From Nodosilinea sp. E11 (GTDB taxonomy: Bacteria; Cyanobacteriota; Cyanobacteriia; Phormidesmidales; Phormidesmidaceae), in assembly GCF_032813545.1 (NCBI RefSeq), contig NZ_CP136520.1, positions 4,148,001 through 4,212,000 on the forward strand: a stretch of DNA of 64,000 nucleotides. The letters are read 5' to 3'. Position numbers and translations under genes: made by a program. Below the pieces are notes generated by a model. The model searched no databases, was not told the DNA's origin, and saw only the letters and a program-made list of their open reading frames with translations. How positions within the stretch are numbered: position 1 is the first letter of the stretch; every line of letters starts with the position of its first letter. Shown piece by piece: positions 1 through 8,782 of this stretch.

Positions 1-1
1 C

Positions 2-1093
2 CTGCGGGTCAAGCTGGGCATCGACCCTACCGGTAGCGAAATTCACTTGGGTCACAGCATTCCGGTGCGCAAGCTGCGGGCTTTCCAAGATGCAGGCCAC
101 ACCGCTGTGCTAATTATTGGTGATTTCACCGCTCGTATTGGTGACCCCACCGGCAAATCGGAGGTGCGCCGCCAGCTCACCGAGGCAGAAGTCAAGGCCA
201 ATGCCGAAACTTACCTAGAGCAGGTGCGCCCCATCCTCGATTTTGAGACACCGGGGCGATTGGAGGTGCGCTACAACTCCGAGTGGCTGTCATCCCTCGA
301 TCTGGGCAAAACCCTGGAACTGCTGAGCACCATGACCGTGGGTCAAATGCTGGCTAAAGAGGGCTTTTCTGAGCGCTATGGCAAGGGCGACCCAGTCTTT
401 CTCCACGAATTTCTCTACCCGCTGATGCAGGGCTACGACTCAGTGGCCATCCAGTCTGACGTAGAGCTGGGTGGCACTGACCAAAAGTTCAATATTGCGG
501 TGGGCCGTGACCTACAGCGACACTTTGGCCTGCGCCCGCAGTTTGGCCTGCTGTTGCCGCTGCTGCTGGGGACTGACGGTAGCCAAAAAATGTCGAAATC
601 TCTAGGCAACTATGTGGGGCTACAAGAAGACCCCCTCAGCATGTATTCCAAGCTCGAAAAGGTGCCCGATAGTTTAATTTGTGACTACTTCGAGTTACTC
701 ACCCCGATTGATTTGGAGGAGCTGCCAGAAAATCCCCGCGATCGCCAGAAGCTACTGGCCCTAGAGGTCACTCGCCAGTTCCACGGCGAAGCCGCTGCCC
801 TCCAGGCTCAGCAGGCTGCCATCAGTCTGGTGCAGGGCACTGGTGCACCCGCCGATGGCGTGCCCGAGTTTTCCTTAGCGGAGATCAATTTTCCGGCCAA
901 GCTGTTTTATCTGGTGGGGGCTACTCCCCTATGCGCTAGCAGCAGCGAAGCGCGTCGCCAAATACAGGGGGGGGCGCTCAAGCTCGACGGTGAAAAAATG
1001 GTTGATCCTAACCAAGAGTTTGCTAGCGCCGATGATCTAATCGGTAAGGTGGTGCAGATAGGCAAGAAAAAGTTTGCTCGCCTAGTTCCCTAA
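2..1093 (+). CDS. tyrS: Tyrosyl-tRNA synthetase, 5'-truncated by window edge
   Basis: Charges tRNA-Tyr with tyrosine in the cytoplasm (class I aminoacyl-tRNA synthetase). The frame is open from base 2 and its start lies outside the window; the visible protein begins inside the Rossmann fold. The HIGH-type signature appears as [10 protein letters not shown], the KMSKS loop as [10 protein letters not shown], and the tyrosine-pocket region as [21 protein letters not shown]. The C-terminal ~60 residues ([20 protein letters not shown]) form an S4-like RNA-binding domain. Only some tens of N-terminal residues should be missing. No operon partner is visible; the next gene is convergent. Confidence 0.96.
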   Translation: MRVKLGIDPTGSEIHLGHSIPVRKLRAFQDAGHTAVLIIGDFTARIGDPTGKSEVRRQLTEAEVKANAETYLEQVRPILDFETPGRLEVRYNSEWLSSLDLGKTLELLSTMTVGQMLAKEGFSERYGKGDPVFLHEFLYPLMQGYDSVAIQSDVELGGTDQKFNIAVGRDLQRHFGLRPQFGLLLPLLLGTDGSQKMSKSLGNYVGLQEDPLSMYSKLEKVPDSLICDYFELLTPIDLEELPENPRDRQKLLALEVTRQFHGEAAALQAQQAAISLVQGTGAPADGVPEFSLAEINFPAKLFYLVGATPLCASSSEARRQIQGGALKLDGEKMVDPNQEFASADDLIGKVVQIGKKKFARLVP

Positions 1094-1168
1094 GGCTGTT
1101 CGTTGTCCTGACTCCTAACGGGTCTCGCTTTTAGATGGAGTAGGGGAAGCTTGGGGGCAGGGGCTCGC

Positions 1169-1909
1169 TTAGCTGACCGTTTGCATCAGCAAATGGCGGA
1201 GTTTGTCGCGCTCGGCAGCAGATAGGGTCGAGGCAAATTGTTCTAAATCTTGGGCTCCCATCGTGCTCAAAACTTGGTGTAGGGCATCTAACTCGGCTGG
1301 GGGGGCTGGACGCTCTTTAGAGCTGACCTCAGGTAAACTACAGCTGCCGCCATTGCAGTCAAGGTGCAGGTCGTGCCAAATCATCGTCGGTACGATCCAA
1401 CCGCGCTGTCCATGGAGCTCGCGCAGCAGCACCTCGGTTTCCCAAAAGGTTTTGGGTGAAGGATAGTTCTCTTCTGTCCAAGCGTGGGGTACGGTAAAAC
1501 AGCCAAAATGCTTGATGTAATCTTCAGAATCAAGCAGAGCTGTAATCATGGCTTTCACGCCGCGACGCATCAAAACGTCACAGTAGTAGCGCATTTCTTC
1601 TGCATCACTGGGCGCACGACCAATAAAATGTTTAAAGCACAACTCAATGAATTTTGGGTTTGAAGAGTTGTAGTAAAACTCATTTAGATATACTTCAGAA
1701 TGCCCTAGTTCTCGCAAAAAACGTTTGACACCGATCTTATTTCGCAAGAATTCGACCTCGAATTTTGCGAGTTTTTTACGCTCAAATCGATAGGGTTGTC
1801 GCTCTAGTACTTGGGCATAAATCTGGTATAAAGCGGCCTGGCGTTCTTCGCCCGAAGACTGCCGACTAACCGTAATTTCTTTTACCGCAAATTCATCTAT
1901 AGCTGTCAT
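1169..1909 (-). CDS. Phycobilisome linker-domain protein (rod-core linker-like)
   Basis: 246 aa with one phycobilisome linker domain (PF00427 type) at about residues 22-135; recognisable parts are ALYQIYAQVLERQPY, EVEFLRNKIGVKRFLRELG and HFIGRAPSDAEEM. Such domains sit inside phycobiliprotein hexamers and set the order of phycobilisome rods. The N-terminus is not that of a typical CpcG and there is no CpcD-type C-terminal domain. The last ~60 residues hold a Cys pair (DCNGGSC), a proline-rich stretch and a helical tail. It stands alone, away from cpc or apc genes. A GGAAG ribosome site precedes the ATG. Linker-family membership is secure; its exact position in the antenna is not. Confidence 0.85.
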   Translation of the reverse strand: MTAIDEFAVKEITVSRQSSGEERQAALYQIYAQVLERQPYRFERKKLAKFEVEFLRNKIGVKRFLRELGHSEVYLNEFYYNSSNPKFIELCFKHFIGRAPSDAEEMRYYCDVLMRRGVKAMITALLDSEDYIKHFGCFTVPHAWTEENYPSPKTFWETEVLLRELHGQRGWIVPTMIWHDLHLDCNGGSCSLPEVSSKERPAPPAELDALHQVLSTMGAQDLEQFASTLSAAERDKLRHLLMQTVS

Positions 1910-2327
1910 GGCAATTCTTCCTGAACGAGAAAATACGTCTCAGCCTATGGCCTATAGCAACCCTGCATGAGTCGTGAAAGACTGTAGTGCAAGCGAGATG
2001 CCTGCACGGGCAAGAGGTCCGTCTTACCGGCATTAATCAATTCAGATTGCTGTAGTCTCAGCCTGCCCAGTCGGAAATTCTGACCGATAGTTTTGATGTT
2101 TTTCTTAACGAAGGTTGCCAGTATAAGGTCACCCTTGGCGTTGACATACGGGTTGCCACGACCGTCTGCCGCCTACTGAGCCAAAGCAGGTCTGGTCTCT
2201 CAATGTCACCGAAGACCAAGTTCTTCTGTCTGTGCTCTCTTAATGTTTTGTCAGCAGTAGCAATGCTGACCTCAGGGTATTGCCAAGATCACCCTAGGCC
2301 GCTGCCAGGAGCCGTTGCTGCCAGAGC
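1910..2327. other. Intergenic region, 418 bp, no gene recognised
   Basis: Lies between the linker gene start and the rph stop, both on the minus strand. It must contain the promoter of the linker gene. The open frames here are short, start-poor and have no recognisable protein content. No clear terminator hairpin for rph was seen. Confidence 0.5.
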
Positions 2328-3044
2328 TTATAGAAAGGCCGCCTGCTGGGCCACTAAGAGCTGCTTCACCCCTAGCTCACCCAGCTCCAAAATCTGATTC
2401 ATCTGCTGACGACTAAAGCTACCCTCTTCAGCGGTACCTTGAACTTCAATAATATTGAGACTCTCGTTGAGCACCAGGTTGAAATCGACCGCTGCAGCTA
2501 CATCTTCTTCGTACTGCAAATCGAGAAAGACATCGTTCTCAATTAAGCCGACAGAGACTGCTGCAACGCTGTGTACTAAGGGCGATCGCGCCAGCAACCC
2601 CTGTTCTACTAAGGTCTGAACCGCGTCTTTGAGCGCAACGTACCCGCCCGTAATAGCCGCGGTGCGTGTTCCTGCATCGGCCTGGAGCACATCAGCATCG
2701 ACTAGCAGCGTCCGCTCGCCTAGCTGATCAAAATCTAGGGTAGAGCGCAAACTCCGCCCTACCAGGCGCTGAATCTCCTGGGTGCGACCCGATAGCTTCA
2801 TCACCTCGCGAGCCTGGCGCTGGGGAGTCGCCCCAGGCAGCATCCGGTATTCTGCAGTCAGCCATCCTCGGCCAGAACCTTTCAAAAAGCGAGGTACTCC
2901 CTCTTCGACGGAGACGGTGCAGAGCACCTGGGTATTGCCACAGCGGGTTAAGACTGACCCCGCAGCAAACTTGGTAAACTGACGCTCAAAACTCACGGGA
3001 CGCAACTCGTGGGGTTGCCGACCATCTGGACGTTGCCAAGCCAT
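2328..3044 (-). CDS. rph: Ribonuclease PH
   Basis: Phosphate-dependent 3'-5' exoribonuclease that trims tRNA 3' ends. The 238-aa length is normal for the family. The N-terminus [20 protein letters not shown], the segment [20 protein letters not shown] and the active-site region [17 protein letters not shown] are typical of RNase PH, as is [17 protein letters not shown]. No key residue appears missing. It is monocistronic in this window, with the CobO-like gene divergent upstream. Confidence 0.97.
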   Translation of the reverse strand: MAWQRPDGRQPHELRPVSFERQFTKFAAGSVLTRCGNTQVLCTVSVEEGVPRFLKGSGRGWLTAEYRMLPGATPQRQAREVMKLSGRTQEIQRLVGRSLRSTLDFDQLGERTLLVDADVLQADAGTRTAAITGGYVALKDAVQTLVEQGLLARSPLVHSVAAVSVGLIENDVFLDLQYEEDVAAAVDFNLVLNESLNIIEVQGTAEEGSFSRQQMNQILELGELGVKQLLVAQQAAFL

Positions 3045-3334
3045 ATAAGTTGCTCAAATTGCCCCTCTTAGAATACAGCAGGCTATGGTTGCTGCCGTCG
3101 TTTTTCAGGTTCCCTCTAGTATTTGGCCGTGACCCCTGGGGCACCTGCTCAGGTTGGTAGTGCGTTTGTACTTTGAATGTATATGGGGTAATTGATCGAT
3201 TCAATGCGGGGGAATTACGCTATATTTAGCCCAGCTATCGAGGTTGCCCCGGAACCGTCGAGGATCTGTACGCTACCCTTGGCTGACAATCGGTCAGGGG
3301 CGATCGCCGCAAACTGCCCCTGTTGTACTCACCT

Positions 3335-3889
3335 ATGGTCTCCCAGCTTAAACCTGTTGCCCTGACCTCGCCGTCTTCGATTGCTCGTCACCCACTGCTA
3401 CAAACCGTAGAAGGCACCGTTCAGGTATTTACTGCCGTACACCGCAGCTTTTTTACCAATGTCATGGTGCAGGCCCTGCGCATTGCCGATCAGGGCAAGG
3501 CTGTGCTCATTGTGCAGTTTCTGAAAGGAGGTATTCATCAGGGACCAGATCAGCCGATGCAGTTTGGCCAAAACCTAGACTGGATTCGCGGCAATATGGC
3601 CCGCTGCCTGCATAATCCTGAGTCCATTAGCCCCAGCGAAAAGCAGGCAGTTAATGATCTGTGGTCGCACACAAAGTCGGTGGTTAGCCTGGGCCGCTAC
3701 GGCCTGATCGTGCTCGATGAACTCAGCTTAGCGGTCAACCACGGCATTATTCCCACCCAAGATGTCGTCGATTTTCTCCGCCAGCGACCGCCCCAGGTGG
3801 ACGTGATTCTGACTGGCCCAGCTATGCCCGACGCTCTACTGGCGGTAGCTGACCAAGTTACCGAATTTCGTCGTAACTTCTTGCCTTAG
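3335..3889 (+). CDS. CobO/BtuR-like P-loop family protein with degenerate Walker A
   Basis: 184 aa when started at the ATG at 3335; a TTG four codons upstream is less likely. The fold resembles ATP:corrinoid adenosyltransferase of the CobO/BtuR type: the strand AVLIVQFLKGG, the Walker B-like YGLIVLDELSLAV, the DFLRQRPPQVDVILTGP segment and the closing ADQVTEFRR are all present. The nucleotide-binding loop, normally GxGKGKT, reads TAVHRSFFTN and lacks the Walker lysine. It may therefore not be an active adenosyltransferase. dcd follows after 27 bp in the same direction, so the two are probably co-transcribed. True function unknown. Confidence 0.75.
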   Translation: MVSQLKPVALTSPSSIARHPLLQTVEGTVQVFTAVHRSFFTNVMVQALRIADQGKAVLIVQFLKGGIHQGPDQPMQFGQNLDWIRGNMARCLHNPESISPSEKQAVNDLWSHTKSVVSLGRYGLIVLDELSLAVNHGIIPTQDVVDFLRQRPPQVDVILTGPAMPDALLAVADQVTEFRRNFLP

Positions 3890-3916
3890 TCTGTCCTGCC
3901 GCTTTTACCTACTACC

Positions 3917-4516
3917 ATGATCAAAAATGATGCCTGGATCGCAAAAATGGCCGCTGAGGGGATGATTGAACCCTTTCAGCCTGCCTTGGTGCGTCAGCTA
4001 GCGCAAACTGAAACCAGCCTTAGTCAACCTGTCATTAGCTATGGCCTGTCCTCCTACGGCTATGACATCCGGCTATCGCCCGCCGAGTTCAGAATTTTTC
4101 GCCATATCCCTGGCACTGTGGTTGACCCCAAAAACTTTAGCCCCGCCAACTTGGAGCCTACCGATCTGAGAACCGATGAGAGCGGTAGTTATTTTATCCT
4201 GCCGGCTCACTCCTACGGTTTGGGAGTTGCCCTCGAAAAAATTGAGGTGCCTAACAACATCAGCGTGATTTGCATTGGCAAGTCGACCTATGCCCGCTGC
4301 GGCATTATTGCCAACCTTACCCCTGCCGAAGCTGGTTGGCGGGGCCATTTGACCCTAGAGTTTTCTAACTCGTCTAGTGCCGACTGCCGCATGTATGCCA
4401 ATGAGGGCGTCGTGCAACTCATCTTCTTTGAAGGTGAGCCTTGCCAGGTTAGTTACGACACTCGCCGGGGCAAATATCAAGACCAGGCAGAACAAGTCAC
4501 TCTAGCCCGAATTTAG
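3917..4516 (+). CDS. dcd: dCTP deaminase
   Basis: Converts dCTP to dUTP in thymidylate synthesis. The 199-aa protein has the trimeric dUTPase-like fold signatures: SYGLSSYGYDIRL near residue 40, GKSTYARCGI, and the catalytic-glutamate region TPAEAGWRGHLTLEFSNSS. It ends with the usual YDTRRGKYQDQ tail. It follows the CobO-like gene by 27 bp and is followed by a strong terminator hairpin. It could be a bifunctional deaminase/dUTPase, but the length fits the monofunctional enzyme. Confidence 0.96.
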   Translation: MIKNDAWIAKMAAEGMIEPFQPALVRQLAQTETSLSQPVISYGLSSYGYDIRLSPAEFRIFRHIPGTVVDPKNFSPANLEPTDLRTDESGSYFILPAHSYGLGVALEKIEVPNNISVICIGKSTYARCGIIANLTPAEAGWRGHLTLEFSNSSSADCRMYANEGVVQLIFFEGEPCQVSYDTRRGKYQDQAEQVTLARI

Positions 4517-4540
4517 GCATTTTCAGCCAATAATACTGTG

Positions 4541-4590
4541 CCGCTGAAAGGCTAAGAGCAAATGTGACTCTTACCCTCTCAGCGGTTTTT
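4541..4590 (+). terminator. Rho-independent terminator after dcd
   Basis: The arms CCGCTGA (4541-4547) and TCAGCGG (4579-4585) enclose a second paired section (GGCTAAGAG with CTCTTACCC, one mismatch), and the stem is followed at once by TTTTT. It lies 24 bp after the dcd stop. Confidence 0.85.
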
Positions 4591-4796
4591 GAGTAGCTGG
4601 ATGTTGTGCGTACTCATGGGATAAATGGGTCAGAGGGCAGATAACCTCAAGAGATAGAGCCATAGCCGAAGGTCACTGTAATCAGCAATTCGCGATCGCC
4701 GAAAGCCTTGATTTACGGTACGCTAGGCACTGCCCACCAGCCTTAATTCAAGGCCATGCAGCCAGGCGGATGTTTTGCTGACAACCAGCCCTGTCT

Positions 4797-4893
4797 GTCA
4801 TTCCCGTGGTCATGGAAATCCATTCGAGAGCAATGACGGGATATGGGTTCTCGCCCCACGCCTTCGCGGGGGCAGGCTCTACGCGGGAATGAC
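4797..4893. repeat. REP-like inverted repeat with GTCATTCCCG ends
   Basis: GTCATTCCCG at 4797-4806 is exactly complementary to CGGGAATGAC at 4884-4893. The 77-bp interior includes a CGCCTTCGCGGGGGC segment. Ends of this type are common in dispersed bacterial repeats. No second copy was noticed in this window. Confidence 0.6.
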
Positions 4894-5306
4894 GGCTTTG
4901 TCCTAACCTGATTGGCTATAGCTATCCCTTCAAATCTTTCTGGAATTCTGTAATTTTACGTATAAATGCGGTTGACAATCTTCTAAGTGTTTGAAGCATT
5001 GCTTTGATGGATGCTAAGGCTTGATTTTGTCTTTACAGTTTTCTTTGATAGAACACGCTGTGTTTACACACTTTCCTGATTGAAACCTTATTGTTGGATT
5101 GAGAGATTAATTTGGGTGCTCTTAAATAGTTGATATTAAGTCAGGTGCACTGCTGCCGGTGTTTCGAAACTAGGAAATAGGTTTTGTTAAGCTATTTTTG
5201 TGTTGCCACTTTTTCTGGCGTTGAAAATGTTTTGATGCAGCACAGGGAGTTTCTGGTTTTTTCTCAGGTCTGACTTCTACCTTATTATTTGCGTATTTGC
5301 TTAGCT

Positions 5307-5996
5307 ATGAGTCAATCACCCTTTGCTCAATCCTTATTTTTGGCTGCCTGTGTTTCGGGTGCTATTTTTTCTGCTGCTGCTGCTCCTTTGGCAATATTTA
5401 AGTCTGATGTTGTCAATATTGAACTGCAAAATAAAACTATCTATTCTTCTGAACTAAAATATTTGGCTGGACCCTATTTAGCTTTGGCCGGTGGCGTCAG
5501 CGCCGCTATTGGGTTTGGAGCATTTGGTCTTGTGGGCTGGCGGCAGTCGTCGCGTAAGTTATCGGCCCTTGAATCTGCTCGCCAAGCTATGGCCCATGAC
5601 TTGGCGATTCATCAGGCTGAGTTAGAGCGCATTAAGTTTTCCGAGGCTCGCTTGCGCAGTGCCAATCTGACTCCTTTTCTGCACCTAAGTCAGGGGAGTG
5701 AGCCTGTCAGTTTGGGCCAAGCCTCAAAACTCGTGCCCGAGGCAGCGCTGGTGCCGGCAGACTCTGTGCCTGCTGCTAGCGCTGCTATGGGCTACCAGTC
5801 ACAGTCGGTTGGCAATGGGTTGGCTCAGCCCATGGAGGCTCAACTGGTGTCAATGGATAGTAACCAAAGCCCTGGCTCTCGCAGCAATGAACTAGCTCAG
5901 GAGCCGTTAGATCAGCTTCTGAGCCAGCTCCATCAGCTCTCGCAGCAAGTAGAAGAGCTCCGTGGCGGCTCTTCTACGAACCAATTGGCTGCTTAG
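5307..5996 (+). CDS. Membrane protein with coiled coil, unknown function
   Basis: 229 aa from the ATG at 5307; a TTG six codons upstream is also possible. Two hydrophobic segments, about residues 7-30 (FLAACVSGAIFSAAAAPLAI) and 54-75 (LALAGGVSAAIGFGAFGLVG), flank a short loop of about 25 residues. A charged helical stretch with coiled-coil character follows (ARQAMAHDLAIHQAELERIKFS). The rest is low-complexity and Ser/Gln-rich and ends with a second heptad-like stretch. I do not recognise the family. It converges on the lipoprotein gene 6008-6745 with only 11 bp between the stops. Confidence 0.7.
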   Translation: MSQSPFAQSLFLAACVSGAIFSAAAAPLAIFKSDVVNIELQNKTIYSSELKYLAGPYLALAGGVSAAIGFGAFGLVGWRQSSRKLSALESARQAMAHDLAIHQAELERIKFSEARLRSANLTPFLHLSQGSEPVSLGQASKLVPEAALVPADSVPAASAAMGYQSQSVGNGLAQPMEAQLVSMDSNQSPGSRSNELAQEPLDQLLSQLHQLSQQVEELRGGSSTNQLAA

Positions 5997-6007
5997 TTGA
6001 CTAGCTA

Positions 6008-6745
6008 CTAGCGCAAAACATTTCGCTGGGGTAAAGCTACATTATCTCCTTCGCTAAAGGGAATTTGTGGTGTACTTCTCAGGCTGCTGTCAAGGTTTTC
6101 ACTCGTTGATCGCCCGGCCCAGATATCGGGAGTTTTGCTAGAGAGGCTGGGACTGACGGCTAAAGCGTTAGTTGGAGGAGCAACAACTTGAGATTGACTA
6201 GCCTTTAAGTATGGTTCGCCATCGGGAGTGAAGTTTAGCAGCGAATTGTAGGTGTCATCGAGACTATCGACCTGATTGGAAAGGACAGATTGAGCCAAAT
6301 CCCTAGGTTCTAGGGTAGTCCAGAATTCTACGCTAGTGCTAACTGAGGCAGTATCGATATCGGCATCGACTGTTTGCCAATTCTCTTGATAAGTTCCTTC
6401 AGAGTTTATTTGCCAAAGCGACAGTTGGGCCTGCCATCGCCCTTCCTTAACCTGTGTAGACTTGCGATCCAAAATGGCGTATTTCGCTACTTCAGACGTC
6501 GAGTTGCTGCTAGGCAAGGGAGTGATTCTGCGAATAGCAGAAATGGTGAGAGGGGTTTGGTCGGGCAGGACAGTAGTGCCTGATACGGTAAAGACTCCCG
6601 GTTGATTGGCTGGAAAAATTTGCTCAATGGCGATCGCTATTTCGTTGTTGCTGTTCCAGGCTGCTGATCCATTGGGGAGGCGGCTGCAAGCACTAGCCAT
6701 TACTAACACCAATATCAAGAACTTTGCGAAAAGTACTTTAGTCAT
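6008..6745 (-). CDS. Putative lipoprotein, unknown function
   Basis: 245 aa from the ATG at 6745, chosen because it places a lipoprotein signal directly at the N-terminus: MTKVLFAKFLILVLVMASAC, with Cys20 as the lipidated residue. An in-frame start 19 codons upstream would bury the signal. The mature part has a beta-rich domain of about 120 residues (for example GVFTVSGTTVLPDQTPLTIS) and then a Ser/Pro-rich, probably disordered tail. It is divergent from the cellulose-synthase operon across a 147-bp gap, so the two may share control and function at the envelope. The family is not recognised. Confidence 0.7.
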   Translation of the reverse strand: MTKVLFAKFLILVLVMASACSRLPNGSAAWNSNNEIAIAIEQIFPANQPGVFTVSGTTVLPDQTPLTISAIRRITPLPSSNSTSEVAKYAILDRKSTQVKEGRWQAQLSLWQINSEGTYQENWQTVDADIDTASVSTSVEFWTTLEPRDLAQSVLSNQVDSLDDTYNSLLNFTPDGEPYLKASQSQVVAPPTNALAVSPSLSSKTPDIWAGRSTSENLDSSLRSTPQIPFSEGDNVALPQRNVLR

Positions 6746-6892
6746 AAGCGTCTCAAAATCACGATTGGAACTTACACCGACTTGTCTGCTTGAATCGGTC
6801 AACGGGAGCTCTTCTGGGAGTGTCTCAGTGATCGCCGCTACTGCTTGTGTACCTGATGCCTGAGGGCATCTGCTAGGGAGTCACCCGCTATC

Positions 6893-8773
6893 ATGCCCCT
6901 GCTTACTCAATCTTCTTACAGCCTTCATCACTACTTGACCGGATCGATCTTGTGCCTGGGCTTGGTCGGTGGGCCAGGGGTTGCCTACGGATTTGAGCAG
7001 AGCTCTGAGGTTGATTTTGCTGGGGAAGACGACCCGGCGATCGCCTTAGAGTCTGCGGCTCTTGAGCGTGGTTTAGAGCTCGAACCGTTAGCGGCGCCGC
7101 TGCCACCAGCGGAGCCACCGCTGCTAGCTCAGTCTGTGCTGACCTACGCACCAGAGGTTGCAAACCCAGCGATCCCAGCGATCACTTCCTTTAGCCCTGC
7201 TGCGACTACTGCTGCTCCTGGAGCGCAGGTGCCTTGGCCTCTGGCTCAGGGATTGCCCATGCCAGAGCCTGTCGTCGCCCCCGCCATCGGCTCACCTGGC
7301 CCTGGAGCCTACTATCCGGCGGCGGTGCCTTACCCCGGCGGTATGTGGGTTATGGTGTGGATGCCTTACGGTATGCCCGTTGCAGCACCGGGAACCAGCC
7401 CATTGCCACCCGGTGCTGTGCCAACTTGGCCCCAGCCAGCGCCGGGGATGTACGGAGTTATGCCAGCCTTGTCCAGTCCTGGAATGGCTCCCCAAGGGTA
7501 TCCAATCGCGGGGGGGGCTGTGCCCTGGGGAACCGCTTCTGTTCCCTACGGCTATGCACCGCCGGGCTACGGGGCGGCTCAGGCGTTCCCCGCCCTGCCT
7601 GCTTACCAGGGGGTGGCCCAACCGTTTCCAACCGCGCTGCCTCCCTACGCCCAGGGCAACCCAGCCATGACAGCCCCGCTAGCCGCAGTGCCCCCGTTGC
7701 AGTCGGCAGCGCCAACGGCCCAGTGGCCAGCGCCTCTACCCGCTGGGCCAGTCGGCACCTACTTACCACCTGAAACACCTAGCCTGGGGGCACTGGTCGG
7801 TCAAAATTCAGCGGTTGAGGGGCTTCCCCCTGCGCCCGCGATCGCGGGGCAGTCTGTGCCAGAGCCCAACCTCAACGTTCAAGGGCTGTACGTTCTTCAG
7901 GGCGATCGCTCCTCGGCCCGGGCGCGGCTCTCGGGCGACATGTTCCTAACGCCCAATCTGCTGGTGGGTGGGGCTTTAGACCTAACTACTGGCCCTGACT
8001 TAACCAGTCGAGATGGCGTACAGTTGACGGAGCTTTACCTAACCACAGCTTTGGCTGGTGCCCCGGGGCTCAGGTTTCGGCTGGGGCAGCTAGACCTGAC
8101 CTCCTACTTCGATCGCAACAGTTTTGCTAAAGATATTTCCCGAGATTTCTTTAACCCTGTATTTCAAACCAACCCGGCTCTGATTGGCGGTGTCAACAAC
8201 ACGGCTTCTCACCCGGGTGGTCTTGTGCAGTGGGCCGTCACCGATGACATTACTCTCAACGCGGCGGTGTTCTCCTCGGCGGGCGACATCACTGACTTTG
8301 CTCTAGATGGGTTTGCTGGTGAGGTGGGCTTTCGCACCGGGGACTTGATCGTGCGAGGTACCTTTGCGACTACTCGGGATACGGCGTTTCAAGGCACTGG
8401 CGGGCGGCTGGATGCCTATGGTGTCAATGCCGAGTGGTTTATTCCCCAGGCTAACCTGGGCTTCTTTGGCCGCTACGGACGCTTAAACAATAGCGGCAGT
8501 GGCTTTTCGGGTGATACCTACAGCCTGGGGCTCAACGTTGTCGATGTGTTCATGGACAATGACCGTCTGGGTTTGGGTTATGGGCGAAACCTGGCCACAG
8601 CCGTTGCTCCGGGCCAATCTCCCGATGCTCTAGAGCTGTTCTACGATTTTGAGCTGATGCCTAACCTGCGCCTGGGCTTTACCTTCCAGCAGCGCGATCA
8701 GTTCCGCGAATCCTACGCGGGGTTCCGAATTCGCAGCGACTGGAACCTGCTGCCCGGTCGGTCTTTAGAGTGA
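6893..8773 (+). CDS. Outer-membrane OprB-like barrel protein with Pro/Ala-rich N-terminal half
   Basis: 626 aa and first gene of the cellulose-synthase operon. It has an N-terminal signal peptide (cleavage likely after GVAYG, near residue 34), then about 290 residues very rich in Pro, Ala, Gly and Tyr, then from about residue 325 a barrel-like domain. Segments such as RFRLGQLDLTSYFDRNSFAKD, FQTNPALIGGVNNTASHPGG and a C-terminal alternation ending in GFRIRSDWNLL resemble the carbohydrate-selective porin (OprB) family. By position it would be the outer-membrane exit for a polysaccharide, the job done by the BcsC barrel elsewhere; this role is inferred. The TPR gene starts 9 bp after its stop. 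Confidence 0.75.
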   Translation: MPLLTQSSYSLHHYLTGSILCLGLVGGPGVAYGFEQSSEVDFAGEDDPAIALESAALERGLELEPLAAPLPPAEPPLLAQSVLTYAPEVANPAIPAITSFSPAATTAAPGAQVPWPLAQGLPMPEPVVAPAIGSPGPGAYYPAAVPYPGGMWVMVWMPYGMPVAAPGTSPLPPGAVPTWPQPAPGMYGVMPALSSPGMAPQGYPIAGGAVPWGTASVPYGYAPPGYGAAQAFPALPAYQGVAQPFPTALPPYAQGNPAMTAPLAAVPPLQSAAPTAQWPAPLPAGPVGTYLPPETPSLGALVGQNSAVEGLPPAPAIAGQSVPEPNLNVQGLYVLQGDRSSARARLSGDMFLTPNLLVGGALDLTTGPDLTSRDGVQLTELYLTTALAGAPGLRFRLGQLDLTSYFDRNSFAKDISRDFFNPVFQTNPALIGGVNNTASHPGGLVQWAVTDDITLNAAVFSSAGDITDFALDGFAGEVGFRTGDLIVRGTFATTRDTAFQGTGGRLDAYGVNAEWFIPQANLGFFGRYGRLNNSGSGFSGDTYSLGLNVVDVFMDNDRLGLGYGRNLATAVAPGQSPDALELFYDFELMPNLRLGFTFQQRDQFRESYAGFRIRSDWNLLPGRSLE

Positions 8774-8782
8774 GGTTTTACC

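Larger units (their letters stand above)
4517..5306. other. Gene-free stretch of about 790 bp
   Basis: Apart from the dcd terminator and a palindromic repeat at 4797-4893, no gene is seen. The part from about 4920 to 5300 is clearly more AT-rich than its surroundings and forms the long leader/promoter region of the next gene. A TTGACA hexamer at 4972-4977 could be a -35 box but has no convincing -10 partner. Confidence 0.5.

Noticed and set aside
2203-2397. Open frame on the plus strand overlapping the rph 3' end
   Set aside because: Mostly antisense to rph and intergenic sequence; composition is not protein-like and there is no ribosome site.
2986-3204. Minus-strand frame upstream of rph
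   Set aside because: No recognisable domain or ribosome site; it lies in the divergent promoter gap and runs into rph in another frame.
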